From: Pseudoxanthomonas spadix
GTDB lineage: Bacteria > Pseudomonadota > Gammaproteobacteria > Xanthomonadales > Xanthomonadaceae
Assembly: GCF_003703395.1 (NCBI RefSeq)
Contig: NZ_RDQN01000002.1
Coordinates: forward strand, 1-64,000
Direction: 5' to 3'
DNA: 64,000 nt
Under the pieces are notes generated by a model. That model was not told where the DNA came from. It saw nothing but the letters and a program-made list of their open reading frames with translations, and did no database searches. Below are positions 40,711 to 49,211 of the stretch, in pieces; position 1 is the stretch's first letter; each line of letters opens with the position of its first letter. The translations under genes were made by a program, and so were the position numbers.

Positions 40711-43700
40711 TCAGAACTTGGCACCGATTTCGAAGGTCACCGTGCGCGGGAAGTAGTTGATGTCGCCGGTCTTGTTGATCGAGATGTCCGGGTCGAACTG
40801 GCCGTTGCTGCCAAAGCCGTTGTACGAGTACGCCGAATAGTTCTTGAAGTCGAACGCATTGAGCAGGTTGATGCGCGCGGACAGCTTGAAGTCCTTGTAG
40901 ACGGTGAAGTCCTTGCTGGCCTGGAAGTCCACCGTGCGGTAGCCCCAGATGTCGCCACCGAACAGGAACTTGCCCGCACCGGGCGGCGTGGCACCCACCT
41001 GCTGGCAGGTCGCGCCGTGGCTGTCGGTATAGCCGTAGCAGGCGATGGTGTTGATCGGCTCGGGCGTGGCCAGGACCAGCTTGGCGCCGAAGGTCATGCC
41101 CCAGAAACCATCGATCGAACCGGAGGCGACGAAGCGGTGCGCGGCCACGGCATCGGACTTGACGAACGGGTAGTCCTCGATGGTGGCCTGGTCGAACGCG
41201 AACGGTTCGTCGATGTTGCGATTCTGACGCGCGCTGGTATGGGTGTAGGCCAGGGTCAGGCCCCAGCCCGACTCCCTGGTGTAGGGCTTTTCGGCCGACA
41301 TCAGGATCTGGGTGCTGCGCGACTCCAGGCCGTTGTTGCCCATGATGGTGTTGTTGTAGCCGGGCACCGGATGGCCCCACGGCGCGCTGCCATTCTGGAA
41401 GTAATCGCCATTGGGGTAGCGGTTGATCAGGGTCATCGCAAAGCCGTCGTAGCTCAGGTTGCGCTGCACGGTCACGTCGGTCAGCCAGTCGCCGACCAGA
41501 TTGCTCACGCCGATGCTGTACTGGTCGCTATAGGGGGTCTTGAGGTGATTGTTGAAGACGAACAACTCACCGCTGCCCTTGACGTCGGCGATGGCATTGA
41601 GCTCGTCGATGTTCTGGTACCTGGGGTCGTAGTCGATGCACAGCCGATCCTGGCGATAGCAGCCGTTGGCGGTTCCGTAGTTGCCCTTGAAGAACACTGC
41701 CACCGGCGACAGCGCGGCCTTGCTGGTTTCATAGGCCAGCTGCTCGAACAGATTGCGGTCGTAGGAACGGCCGGCGCCGCCGTGCAGCACCATGCTCTCA
41801 TCGCCGAAGAAGTCATAGGCGAAGCCCAGGCGCGGCTGCCAGGCGTCCTTGAAGTTCTCGCGGTTATGCCCGTTGGAGATGTAGTCGTGGTAGTCCAGGC
41901 CACTGGCGGCCAGGCGATTGCCCCAGGGCTGGCCGGGATTGGCCGGGTCATCCGCATTCAGCGCGGCGACGAAGCCCGGTGCGGTGACGAAGTCGGTGTA
42001 GGCCGGGTTGTCCTCGTAATCCCAGCGCACGCCGATGTTCAGCAGCAACTTGTCGGTGACCGCCCAGTCATCCTGGATGTAGATGCCGTACTGCTTGGCG
42101 TCGGTCTCCACCAGCGCCTTTTGACCCGGGGTGGCAAAGGGCGAATAGAAGTCCACGCGATAGGGCGTGGCCGCCACGCCATTGGCATCGACCTGGTAGC
42201 TGAACTGGGGATTCAACGAGGCCGCATCCTGTGCGGTCAGGGTGATGTCCTTGTAGTTCACCCCCATCTTGATGGTGTGCTCGCCATGCCAGTCGAAGCT
42301 GGTGAGGGTCAGATCGTCCTGCAGGCTCCATCCATCCTGGCTACGGCGCTGCAGGCTGGAACCACCGGCAGGCCCGGTCGCCAGGAAGGTCCACTCGTCG
42401 ATGTCAGTGGATGGCGCCGGCCGGTAGTTCAGATACTTGTAGATGGCGCCAGGGCCGATACCCATCGGTCGCGGGTTGTTCTCGGACTTCTCCTTGGACA
42501 CGATCAGCTCGTTGTACCAGGCATCGGCGCTGTGCTGCCAACGCAACGCGACACGCCTGTCCTTGTTGATCTTGTCGGTGCCGTGGTCGGTGGCGTTCTG
42601 CCCGCCCACGTTGTCCACCTGGGTTTCATCGCGATACTGGCCCGACAGCTCGATGCGGTCGTTGTCGGTGATTTCCCAGTCCAGCTTGCCGAAGTACAGG
42701 TCCTCGGTGAACGGCAGGTTGGCTGCACCGTACTGCGATGCCAGGTCGGACGGCAGCAAGCCGACGTAGGGCGCGGCATCGGCGCTGGGCTGGATGCTGC
42801 GCGGCACGACGTTGTCCTTGCCTTCATAGGCAAAGAAGAAGTGCATGCGGTCCTGCAGGATCGGGCCGCCAACGGCAAACCCATATTCCTTGACCTGCGA
42901 GTCGACCTTGCCATTGCCCTCGTCGGGCCGCTCTTCGCGCAGCGACTCATCGGTGTAGCGGTAGAACAGCTCGCCGTGGAACTCGTTGGTGCCCGACTTG
43001 GTTGCCGCGGTGATGGCCGCGCCGCTGACCTGGCCGAACTCGGCCTTGTAGTTGGAGGTGATGACCTTGTATTCGCCGATGGCCAGCTGCGGAAATGGAT
43101 TGCCCTGGCTGTCCTGCTGACCGGCAATGCCACCCTTGGCCACGTAGCTCTTCTGGCTGACGCCGTCGATGTACAGGTTGCCGGCGCTGGAGTTGGAGGC
43201 GCCACCGCGCAGGGTGGTGTGGCCCTGGGCGTCGACGTTGAACACCATGCCCGGCACGGTGTCGGCAAACTCCAGGAAGTTGCGCGTGGCCTGCGGCAGC
43301 TGCTGGATCTGGCGCAGCGAGACGATGTTGCCGACCTCCGAGGTCTTGACGTCCCGGGTCAGCGGCGCGGTCACGCGCACCGCGCCCAGCGTGGTGGCAT
43401 CGCCGGCCGGCGCGGAGGTTGGCGCCTCCAGGTCCACGGTCGAGGAGGAGGCCACCTGCAGGGTGACATCGCGGGCCACGCCACCGGCCTGGACCGTGTA
43501 GGTGCCAGGCTGCAGGCCGACGATGGTGTAGGTGCCGTTCTGGCTGATGATCGCGCGGCGCACCGCACCGGTGGCCTTGTTGGCGACGGTCACTTCCTGG
43601 CCGGCCTCGGCCGAGGTCACGGTGCCGCGCAGGATGGCGGTGGAGGTCTGGGCAAAGCTCGGCACCGAAGCGGCCATGCAGCCAGCCAGGGCCATGGCCA

Positions 43701-43746
43701 GCACGCTGCGCGACGGGGTGGGACGGAATGAACGCTTGCTCTTCAT
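40711..43746 (-). CDS. TonB-dependent receptor, Oar-like
   Basis: A 1011-aa outer membrane transporter. A signal peptide (ending PSFA, about residue 32) is followed by a carboxypeptidase-regulatory-like beta-sandwich (about 35-110: ILRGTVTSAEAGQEVTVAN), a plug domain (about 125-260: LPQATRNFLEFADTVPGM) and a 22-strand barrel ending in FEIGAKF with the typical C-terminal Phe. Ligand probably a glycan or other large nutrient, by analogy with Oar-like receptors. It is flanked by the lacI-type gene and the halogenase; AAGGAGG precedes the start. Confidence 0.92.
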   Translation of the reverse strand: MKSKRSFRPTPSRSVLAMALAGCMAASVPSFAQTSTAILRGTVTSAEAGQEVTVANKATGAVRRAIISQNGTYTIVGLQPGTYTVQAGGVARDVTLQVASSSTVDLEAPTSAPAGDATTLGAVRVTAPLTRDVKTSEVGNIVSLRQIQQLPQATRNFLEFADTVPGMVFNVDAQGHTTLRGGASNSSAGNLYIDGVSQKSYVAKGGIAGQQDSQGNPFPQLAIGEYKVITSNYKAEFGQVSGAAITAATKSGTNEFHGELFYRYTDESLREERPDEGNGKVDSQVKEYGFAVGGPILQDRMHFFFAYEGKDNVVPRSIQPSADAAPYVGLLPSDLASQYGAANLPFTEDLYFGKLDWEITDNDRIELSGQYRDETQVDNVGGQNATDHGTDKINKDRRVALRWQHSADAWYNELIVSKEKSENNPRPMGIGPGAIYKYLNYRPAPSTDIDEWTFLATGPAGGSSLQRRSQDGWSLQDDLTLTSFDWHGEHTIKMGVNYKDITLTAQDAASLNPQFSYQVDANGVAATPYRVDFYSPFATPGQKALVETDAKQYGIYIQDDWAVTDKLLLNIGVRWDYEDNPAYTDFVTAPGFVAALNADDPANPGQPWGNRLAASGLDYHDYISNGHNRENFKDAWQPRLGFAYDFFGDESMVLHGGAGRSYDRNLFEQLAYETSKAALSPVAVFFKGNYGTANGCYRQDRLCIDYDPRYQNIDELNAIADVKGSGELFVFNNHLKTPYSDQYSIGVSNLVGDWLTDVTVQRNLSYDGFAMTLINRYPNGDYFQNGSAPWGHPVPGYNNTIMGNNGLESRSTQILMSAEKPYTRESGWGLTLAYTHTSARQNRNIDEPFAFDQATIEDYPFVKSDAVAAHRFVASGSIDGFWGMTFGAKLVLATPEPINTIACYGYTDSHGATCQQVGATPPGAGKFLFGGDIWGYRTVDFQASKDFTVYKDFKLSARINLLNAFDFKNYSAYSYNGFGSNGQFDPDISINKTGDINYFPRTVTFEIGAKF

Positions 43747-43851
43747 GACTCTGCCCTCCTTGGGGCCGTCGGAACACTGACTTGGGACGTCGTTGCGAAA
43801 ATCGGGAACTTCGAAAGTGCGGTACTGCGTGATCCGGCAGCAGGCGGAGGC

Positions 43852-44868
43852 TCAGCCGGTGCGACGCTCCGGCATGGCGCTGGAATCGCGCACGACCAGA
43901 TGCGGCACCAGGGCCGTGGTATCCACGACTGCGGCGGCATCGCCACCAAGTCCCGGGTGTTGGAGCAGCAGCTGCAGCGCGCGCGCACCCAGGCTGGCGA
44001 TGTCCACGCGCATGGTGGTCAGGGCCGGATTGACGTAGCGCGCCATCGGCACGTCGTCGAAGCCGGCCACGGCGATGTCCTCGGGCACGCGCAGGCCGGC
44101 CTTGCGCAGGGCGAACAGGCAGCCCAGCGCCATCATGTCGTTGGCGGCGAACACCGCATCGGGGCGCTCGCCGGTGGCGAAGGTTTCCCCGACCGCATAG
44201 CCGGAGGCCTCGTCGAAGGCGCCTGCCATGGTCCATTCCGGCCCGGCATCGGCCACGGTGGCCAGCGCGTCGCGATAGCCGCGCAGGCGCTCGCAGGCAT
44301 CGAAGTTGTCGGCCGGCCCGCAGACAAAGGCAATCCGGCGGTGGCCCACCTCCAGCAGGTGGCGGGTCATGGCATGGGCGCCGCCGTAGTTGTCCACGTT
44401 GAGCACGGTGGCGCGCGGGCTGCCGGCGCAGTTCATCAGCACCGCCGGCACCTCGGGCGCCAGGACCTGGTCCAGCGCCTCCTCGCTGCCCAGGAACGGC
44501 GACATCACCAGCACGCCGTCGACGCGGCCGGGGGTGGCGCGCAGCGCATCGCGCTGTTCGGCCAGGCTGCCGTGGCAGCTGGACACCAGCAGGTGCAGGC
44601 CGCGCTCGCGGGCGGCATGGTCGATGCCGCGCATCAGCTCGGAGAAGAACTCGCCGTGCAGGTCCGGCAGCACCACGCCGATGGTGTGGGTGCGGCGGCT
44701 GCTCAGCGCACGCGCGGCGTGGTGCGGGCTGTAGCGCAATTCGCTGGCGACCCTGACGATCCGCGCGCGCACCTCTTCGGCCACGTATTGATGACCATTG
44801 AGCGCGCGCGACACCGTGGCCGCGGACACTTCGGCCACGCGGGCGACATCCTTGATCGTGACGTTCAT
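43852..44868 (-). CDS. LacI-family transcriptional regulator
   Basis: A 338-aa regulator with an N-terminal helix-turn-helix (VTIKDVARVAEVSAATVSRA), hinge (HAARALSSRRTHTIG) and periplasmic-binding-protein-like sugar domain (DAVFAANDMMALGCLFALRK). The start at 44868 is supported by AAGGACC. It sits 105 nt upstream of the TonB receptor on the same strand and probably controls it and the halogenase in response to a sugar. A consensus LacI-family operator lies 190 nt upstream at 45058-45071. Confidence 0.92.
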   Translation of the reverse strand: MNVTIKDVARVAEVSAATVSRALNGHQYVAEEVRARIVRVASELRYSPHHAARALSSRRTHTIGVVLPDLHGEFFSELMRGIDHAARERGLHLLVSSCHGSLAEQRDALRATPGRVDGVLVMSPFLGSEEALDQVLAPEVPAVLMNCAGSPRATVLNVDNYGGAHAMTRHLLEVGHRRIAFVCGPADNFDACERLRGYRDALATVADAGPEWTMAGAFDEASGYAVGETFATGERPDAVFAANDMMALGCLFALRKAGLRVPEDIAVAGFDDVPMARYVNPALTTMRVDIASLGARALQLLLQHPGLGGDAAAVVDTTALVPHLVVRDSSAMPERRTG

Positions 44869-45517
44869 TGCGAGGTCCTTGAGCCGTGCCCGGGCACAGG
44901 AAGCGCCGCTGCCAACGGCACGCGCTGTTGGTCGCCGGTACGGCGATGGACCGGTGCCGCCTTGCGCGACATCGGCGAATGGTGTCCGGCTTGCGGCACT
45001 GGAAAGCCCCTCCCAAGGCGCCCTGCCTCTTTTGGCGGGCGGCACCGTAGCAGGACTTGCAAGCGTTTACATGCTGCGCCGCAAGGTGCGCGGTGCACGC
45101 ACTTGCTGATAGCGAACCCGGGTGACCGTCGGGTTGGCCAGATAACGGTTCCTGAAGGTTCTGGCGCGCGTCTGCGGACGGCTGCGGCGCAATGGCGTCG
45201 CACGCCCGCTCTGGTCCGCTGCGCTGCGCCATGTCATTGCGCGAAACCGAGCGTGTGCAGCACAGCCGATGACCGCCGCCGGCGAGTCATCACACACGCT
45301 CGCATGCCGCAATGCTGACGCGGGGCCGTTTGCCAGCCTCGACCGGCGGCACCAGGGCGGCGCGTGCACGGGGTGCGACCAAATTCGCTTTTTCATGCCG
45401 CGCTTGCGAAGTTCGGCGGCTTGCAGCCGATGTACGGCGATCTGCCAGGCGCCGAAGACAGCTAAGCTTGCAGGTCAAGCCGCTGGGGGAGCGGCGCCGT
45501 CAGGCGGCCGGGACCAC
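44869..45517. other. 649-nt non-coding stretch upstream of lacI-type gene
   Basis: Apart from the LacI-type operator at 45058-45071 I find no convincing gene, RNA or repeat. Several frames are open on both strands, but all are Arg/Ala/Pro-rich and lack ribosome sites or motifs. The region presumably holds the promoters of the regulator and of the small rightward gene at 45518. Confidence 0.5.
45058..45071. promoter_or_regulatory. LacI-family operator
   Basis: TGCAAGCGTTTACA fits the LacI-family consensus TGNAANCGNTTNCA at every fixed position, with the central CG. It lies 190 nt upstream of the regulator start, in a 649-nt stretch without another recognised regulator gene, so autoregulation is likely. 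Confidence 0.6.
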
Positions 45518-45733
45518 ATGTCGCACATCCACAAGGAACTCGTCCAGGAACGTATTTCCGGCGTGGCCGTGCGCCTGGCCTGCCACGCCAGCGACAACCA
45601 CGCCGATCGCACGGCCTGGGCCGCCGCCCTGCTGCTGGCCGCCACCCGCGACCTGGCCCCGCCTGATCGCTCGGCCGTACGCCGCGGCGTGCACGATGTG
45701 CTGGAGATGTTCGAGCCGAGCTGGATGGATTGA
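45518..45733 (+). CDS. Small hypothetical protein
   Basis: A 71-aa protein starting MSHIHKELVQERISGVAV, predicted mainly helical, without signal peptide or TM segment and with no recognised domain. It ends in an acidic tail (EMFEPSWMD). It is convergent with alr, 40 nt apart. The amino acid composition is balanced, unlike the overlapping frames, which is why I count it as real. Confidence 0.5.
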   Translation: MSHIHKELVQERISGVAVRLACHASDNHADRTAWAAALLLAATRDLAPPDRSAVRRGVHDVLEMFEPSWMD

Positions 45734-45773
45734 AGCTGCGCGGCACGCCTGCCGCGGCTCACGCCCTTGGCCA

Positions 45774-46901
45774 TCAGCCCGGCAATGAGGCCGAGGCGGT
45801 CTGCCCGATGGTCGCAGCGCCCGCAGCGCCGAGGTATTCACGCCGCACGCGCTTGATCCCGCACAGCAGCGCATAGCCGCTGGTGCCGCAGGCCTGGGCG
45901 ATCTGCGACGGTGTCGGCAGGGGTTGAGGGCCCCAGAGCACGACCTGGCTGCCGACGCCGGCCTGCGGCAGGTCGGTGATATCCACCGTCAGCATGTCCA
46001 TCGACACCCGGCCGACCAGGCGCGTGGTCACGCCATCGACCACCACCGGCGTGCCGTTGGGCGCCAGCTGCGGATAGCCGTCGGCATAGCCCAGCGCCAC
46101 CACCCCGATCCGCATCGGCACCGGCGCGGTGAAGCGGGCGCCATAGCCGACCGCCTCGCCGGCCGCCAGCGCGCGCACCGCGATCAGCCTGGACTCCAGC
46201 TGCATCACTGGCCGCAGCACATGCCGGATCGGCGCCTCCAGCGGAAAAGGGCTTGCCCCGTACAGCATCAGCCCCGGGCGCACCCAGTCGCTGCCGATGC
46301 CCGGCCAGCCCAGCAGCGCCGGCGAGTTGCCCAAGCTGGTCGGGCCATGGAAATCGCGCGTGGCCGCTTCGAACACGGCGCGCTGGATGTCGGTGAAGTC
46401 GCTGTCCAGCTCGTCGGCGCGGGCCAGGTGGCTCATCGCCACGATCGAAGCGATCCTCGGGTCGGCCGACAGCTGCTGCAGCGCGCGGGCGAAATCGTCC
46501 GGCGACAGGCCCAGCCGATGCATGCCGCTGTCCAGCTTCAGCCACACCTGCAACGGCGCGGCCGGCCGGTAGCGCGCCAGCGCGTCCAGCTGCCAGGGCG
46601 AGGCCAGCACGGTCCACAGCCGGTGACGGTCGATCAGCGGCAGTTCGTCGGCTTCCAGGAAACCTTCCAGCAGCAGGATCGGGGCGCGGATGCCGGCCTG
46701 GCGCAGTTCGAGCGCTTCCTCGATGCAGGCCACCCCGAAGGCGTCGGCGATCGGCTCCAGCGCACGTGCGCAACGGACCGCGCCGTGGCCGTAGGCGTCG
46801 GCCTTGATCACCGCCACGGCCTTGCCACCGCCCAGGCGCCGCGCCAGCAGGTAGTTGTCCTGCAGCGCGCCCAGGTCGATCAGCGCGCGGGCTGGGCGCA
46901 T
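45774..46901 (-). CDS. dadX: Alanine racemase, probably catabolic (DadX type)
   Basis: Interconverts L- and D-alanine with PLP. The 375-aa protein has the PLP lysine Lys33 in [10 protein letters not shown], the LDSGMHRLG and [12 protein letters not shown] motifs, and GYADGYPQ. Its start lies within the end of dadA (22-nt overlap), so the pair is a dad operon in which the racemase feeds D-alanine to the dehydrogenase. A biosynthetic alr may exist elsewhere; the symbol choice rests on this context. Confidence 0.9.
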   Translation of the reverse strand: MRPARALIDLGALQDNYLLARRLGGGKAVAVIKADAYGHGAVRCARALEPIADAFGVACIEEALELRQAGIRAPILLLEGFLEADELPLIDRHRLWTVLASPWQLDALARYRPAAPLQVWLKLDSGMHRLGLSPDDFARALQQLSADPRIASIVAMSHLARADELDSDFTDIQRAVFEAATRDFHGPTSLGNSPALLGWPGIGSDWVRPGLMLYGASPFPLEAPIRHVLRPVMQLESRLIAVRALAAGEAVGYGARFTAPVPMRIGVVALGYADGYPQLAPNGTPVVVDGVTTRLVGRVSMDMLTVDITDLPQAGVGSQVVLWGPQPLPTPSQIAQACGTSGYALLCGIKRVRREYLGAAGAATIGQTASASLPG

Positions 46902-48184
46902 CGCGTGGCCTCCTGTCCGGCCGCTGCAGCGCCCCGGTAGCGGAACATGTCCAGCCCTTCAGGATCGATCGCCGGCGCCTGGCCCGCCATCAGGTCGGCC
47001 AGGTAGCGGCCCGAGCCGCAGGCCATGGTCCAGCCCAGCGTGCCGTGGCCGGTGTTGGTGTAGAGGTTGGACAGCGGGGTGGCGCCGACGATGGGCGTGC
47101 CATCGGGCGTGGCCGGGCGCAAGCCGGTCCAGAAATGGGCCGCCTCCAGCGCGCCGCCCTCCGGATACAGGTCGCCCACCACCCGTTCCAGGGTCTTGCG
47201 CCGGCGCGGGTTGAGCGACAGGTCGTAGCCGGCCACTTCGGCCATGCCGCCGACCCGGATGCGCGCATCGAAGCGGGTGATGGCGACCTTGTAGCTTTCG
47301 TCCAGGACCGTGGACACCGGCGCCATCGCCGCATCGGTGATCGGCAAGGTCAGCGAATAGCCCTTGAGCGGATACACCGGCAGGTCCAGGCCCAGCGGTG
47401 CGACCAGCTGCGGCGAATGGCTGCCCAGGGCCAGCACGTAGCGGTCGGCCTTCTCGACCTTGCCATTCAGGCGCACACCGGTGACGCGGTGGTCATCGCC
47501 ATGGATTGCCTCTACGCGGGTGTTGTAGCGGAACTCGACGCCGGCCTGGCGTGCCATCGCTTCCAGGCGCTGGGTGAACAGGTTGCAGTCGCCGGTCTGG
47601 TCGTTGGGCAGGCGCAGCGCGCCGACCAGCTGCACCGGCGCCTGGGCCAGCGCCGGCTCGTAGCGGGCGATACCGGCCGGATCGAGCAATTCGTAGGGCA
47701 CGCCGTATTGATCCAGCACCGCCACGTCCTTGGCCGCGCCGTCGAGCTGGGCCTGGCTGCGGAACAATTGGACCGTGCCCAGCCGGCGGCCTTCATAGGC
47801 GATGCCGGTGGCCTGGACCAGTTCGTCCAGGCAGTCGCGGCTGTACTCGGACAGGCGCACCATGCGCGCCTTGTTGCGTGCGTAGCGCGCGCTGGTGCAG
47901 TTGGCCAGCATCCGCAGCAGCCAGGTGTACTGGCGTGGGTCCAGGCCCGGCCTGATCGCCAGCGGCGCGTGCTGCTGGAACAGCCACTTGAACGCCTTCA
48001 GCGGCACCCCCGGCGCGGCCCATGGCGAGGCGTAGCCCGGCGAGACCTGGCCGGCATTGGCAAAGCTGGTCTCCAGCGCCGGTCCCGGCTGGCGGTCCAC
48101 CACCGTGACCTCGAATCCTGCCCTGGCCAGGTACCACGCCGTGGTGGTGCCGATCACACCGCTGCCCATGACCAGAACGCGCAC
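46880..48184 (-). CDS. dadA: D-amino acid dehydrogenase
   Basis: FAD-dependent oxidation of D-alanine to pyruvate at the inner face of the membrane. The 434-aa protein starts with the dinucleotide motif [23 protein letters not shown]-type Rossmann fold and has [21 protein letters not shown], a DadA signature, and a C-terminal [13 protein letters not shown] chose the GTG start at 48184, with GGTGAG 5 nt upstream; it gives the family length. The divergent DUF3348 gene starts 313 nt away. Confidence 0.93.
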   Translation of the reverse strand: MRVLVMGSGVIGTTTAWYLARAGFEVTVVDRQPGPALETSFANAGQVSPGYASPWAAPGVPLKAFKWLFQQHAPLAIRPGLDPRQYTWLLRMLANCTSARYARNKARMVRLSEYSRDCLDELVQATGIAYEGRRLGTVQLFRSQAQLDGAAKDVAVLDQYGVPYELLDPAGIARYEPALAQAPVQLVGALRLPNDQTGDCNLFTQRLEAMARQAGVEFRYNTRVEAIHGDDHRVTGVRLNGKVEKADRYVLALGSHSPQLVAPLGLDLPVYPLKGYSLTLPITDAAMAPVSTVLDESYKVAITRFDARIRVGGMAEVAGYDLSLNPRRRKTLERVVGDLYPEGGALEAAHFWTGLRPATPDGTPIVGATPLSNLYTNTGHGTLGWTMACGSGRYLADLMAGQAPAIDPEGLDMFRYRGAAAAGQEATRCAQPAR

Positions 48185-48497
48185 TGTCTCACCTGACTGC
48201 CAAAGGCCACCGCGGCCCTGCAAAACCTTACCCGATCCGCCCTGATGGATTGGCGGAATTTTTCGCCGACCGGATTGAAACCTTCAGGTCTGGCGTGGAT
48301 TGGCCGCCGGGCGCTGCGACGGCAGCGGGCGGGGCAAAGCCGCGCCGATGGTCGAAAAGAACCGGCCTTGTGCGCCTCAAGGCACACCTGCCTCCCCGGA
48401 GCATTCCCCCGTCCTGGCCGGCATCGGCCTGCCCTCCATGGGCCGGGCACGAGGCCGGCGGCGATGCCGTGTAAAATGACGCGTTTTAGCCTTCCCC
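48185..48497. other. Divergent regulatory region dadA / DUF3348
   Basis: A 313-nt intergenic region. A partial dyad TGGCGGAATTTTTCGCCG (48251-48268) could be a binding site for an Lrp-type dad regulator, which is a guess from position. TAAAAT at 48472-48477 is a likely -10 for the rightward motor operon, about 20 nt before its ATG. No gene is seen. Confidence 0.35.
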
Positions 48498-49211
48498 ATG
48501 CGCACACCCCCTCAACGGACGCCTCTGCCGGGCCCGGCGTTCATCCGCCTGCTTGCCCGGCTGACCGACGTTGAGGTGCCGCCCTCGCCACACAGCCTGC
48601 CTGAACGGCTGAGCCAGTGGCTGGACTGGAACCGCGCCGTGGCGCTGTCCCGGGCACTGGACGCCAGCCCCGCCGGCCCGGTCGCCGCCACCTCGGACCC
48701 ACAGGCCGAAGCCGCCGAGGCCGCGCGCCTGCGCGGCGCGCTGACCCGGGCCATCGTGGACATGCCGGAACTGGCCGCCACCTGCGCCGATATCGAAGAG
48801 CCGCGCCCTGCACCGCCGGACTATGCGCTGTTCCACAAGCGCTACCTGGCCCGCCAGCAGGCCATGCTCGCCGCCACCGGCATGCTGCGCGGACGCCTGC
48901 GCGAACAGCTGGCGACCCGCTCGCCCGCCCTGGCCCGCCTGGCCGAGATCGACGCGGTCATGGAACTGACCCTGGGCCCGCGCGAACACACGCTACTGGC
49001 CGCCGTGCCCACCCTGCTGGGCGAACATTTCCAGCGCCTGCGCCAGGCCGCGCCGCCGGCGCAGGGCGAGGCCGCGCCTGCGGGCAACGCCTGGCTGGAC
49101 CTGTTCGGCCACGACATGCAGCAACTGCTGCTGGCCGAACTGGACGTGCGCTTCCACCCCATCGACGCCCTGCTTGCGGCGCTGCCGCCCCCGCCAACTG
49201 GGACTTCATGA
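48498..49211 (+). CDS. DUF3348 family protein (first gene of motor-like operon)
   Basis: A 237-aa soluble protein of the DUF3348 type, mostly helical with no TM segment or signal. Features seen: FIRLLARLTDVEVPPSPHSLPERLSQWLDWNRAVALS at the N-terminus (quoted motif core LPERLSQWLDWNRAVALS) and a helix-rich C-terminal half ending in a Pro-rich tail. No function is known. Its stop overlaps the start of the DUF802 gene (ATGA), so it is coupled to the predicted ion-driven stator and may be its cytoplasmic partner. Confidence 0.8.
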   Translation: MRTPPQRTPLPGPAFIRLLARLTDVEVPPSPHSLPERLSQWLDWNRAVALSRALDASPAGPVAATSDPQAEAAEAARLRGALTRAIVDMPELAATCADIEEPRPAPPDYALFHKRYLARQQAMLAATGMLRGRLREQLATRSPALARLAEIDAVMELTLGPREHTLLAAVPTLLGEHFQRLRQAAPPAQGEAAPAGNAWLDLFGHDMQQLLLAELDVRFHPIDALLAALPPPPTGTS

